The notes under the pieces are model-generated. The model saw only the letters and a program-made list of their open reading frames with translations, made no database searches and had not been told where the DNA came from. A program made the position numbers and the translations under genes. Positions 36,928-37,241 of a stretch of 37,241 nucleotides of DNA are shown one piece after another; positions within the stretch are counted from its first letter, which is position 1; every line of letters begins with the position of its first letter. Source of the DNA: Pseudopelagicola sp. (GTDB lineage Bacteria; Pseudomonadota; Alphaproteobacteria; Rhodobacterales; Rhodobacteraceae); assembly GCA_026195905.1 (NCBI GenBank), contig JAPHRE010000002.1, forward strand, positions 1 to 37,241, in the 5' to 3' direction.

Positions 36928-37241
36928 GCGCCGGTGCGAGGCGAATCAACGTGACGTGAATGGCTGCGATTTCTTCGGGAATAAGGGCATACCGCCAAGG
37001 TTTAGCGGTGGTTCTGTGGTTCCGTAGCGCAAAATTGTAAAATCTTTTGGGAAAACATGGGTCGCATGGAGGTGTGAGTGGCGCATCTACATGTCGCTTG
37101 AAATTGCTGATAGTCGTCTACATTTAGTGTTGGCGAAGGCGCCTTTCGATACTTCATCTTACGAGCACCCCCTCTTGAGGGCAGTATCTGGAGCTTTTGC
37201 GTACATATTTTTGTTGTTTCCCAAATAATCCCATGTCATAC
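36928..37241. other. Host flank, no gene recognised
   Basis: 314 bp of host DNA right of the prophage, noticeably richer in AT than the phage genes. No open frame with a protein-like look was found. A small hairpin ACCGC/GCGGT lies near 36991-37009. A 14-mer TGGGAAAACATGGG at 37048-37061 repeats one in the left host flank (73-86). It probably is the intergenic region after the host gene ending at 93. Confidence 0.5.

Overview
The window holds one complete Mu-like transposable prophage, with short pieces of host DNA at both ends. The GC-rich coding, the GapR-type (DUF2312) protein, the ParB-like gene next to the transposase and the overall protein flavour point to an alphaproteobacterial host, most likely Rhodobacteraceae; this is inference from protein character, not from a marker gene. 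The ends can be placed to the base. Reading inward, the left end starts TGTTAGTTGACA at 100 and the right end starts TGTAGCGTGACA (reverse complement, ending at 36922). Both are flanked by the same 5-bp host sequence GTGTG (95-99 and 36923-36927). The element is therefore about 36.8 kb, inserted 1 bp after the stop codon of a host gene whose last 30 codons are at 1-93.

Layout. 100-506: left end with three putative transposase sites and a cluster of CGTGTAAG-type motifs. 507-1538: lysis/lysogeny switch, with a leftward LexA/CI-type (S24) repressor facing a small rightward Ner/Cro-like gene across three identical-type 16-bp operators (TTGGCA-N4-TGCCAA). 1535-10810: rightward early operon, with small regulators, a ParB-like protein, transposase A, target-selector ATPase B, a stand-alone DnaA domain IV protein, DUF3164, GapR, GemA, an MT-A70 methyltransferase and a Mor-like activator. 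10939-12410: lysis genes (endolysin, overlapping spanins, membrane/coiled-coil protein). 12407-21003: packaging and head (DUF3486 small terminase-like protein, large terminase, DUF935 portal, gpF, protease with nested scaffold, gpT capsid, gp35). 21164-34151: connector, baseplate, fibre, sheath, tube, E/E' frameshift pair, tape measure, U, X, D and a DUF1353 protein. The tail is contractile and built from P2/Mu-type parts. 34281-36814: cargo at the right end, with a Com-like zinc-finger regulator, a C5-cytosine methyltransferase overlapping it, an Abi-alpha (DUF4393) protein and a small exported protein. 36815-36922: right end with two tandem transposase sites.

How it works together (inference from families). 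The S24 repressor should hold the early promoter off and be cleavable during SOS, a lambda-like control on a Mu chassis. Early genes would carry out replicative transposition (A, B) and act on host DNA (DnaA-like, GapR, ParB-like). The Mor-like protein would then switch on lysis and virion genes. The right-end cargo would modify phage DNA and protect the lysogen.

Most notable items: the exact ends with target duplication; a 333-nt gene-free gap inside the head operon (18373-18705) holding two long interleaved inverted repeats in a pseudoknot order plus further hairpins; a com gene coupled to a cytosine methyltransferase instead of mom; and a second long open frame lying inside that methyltransferase gene, which starts on the com stop codon and carries its own recognisable phage-type motifs.
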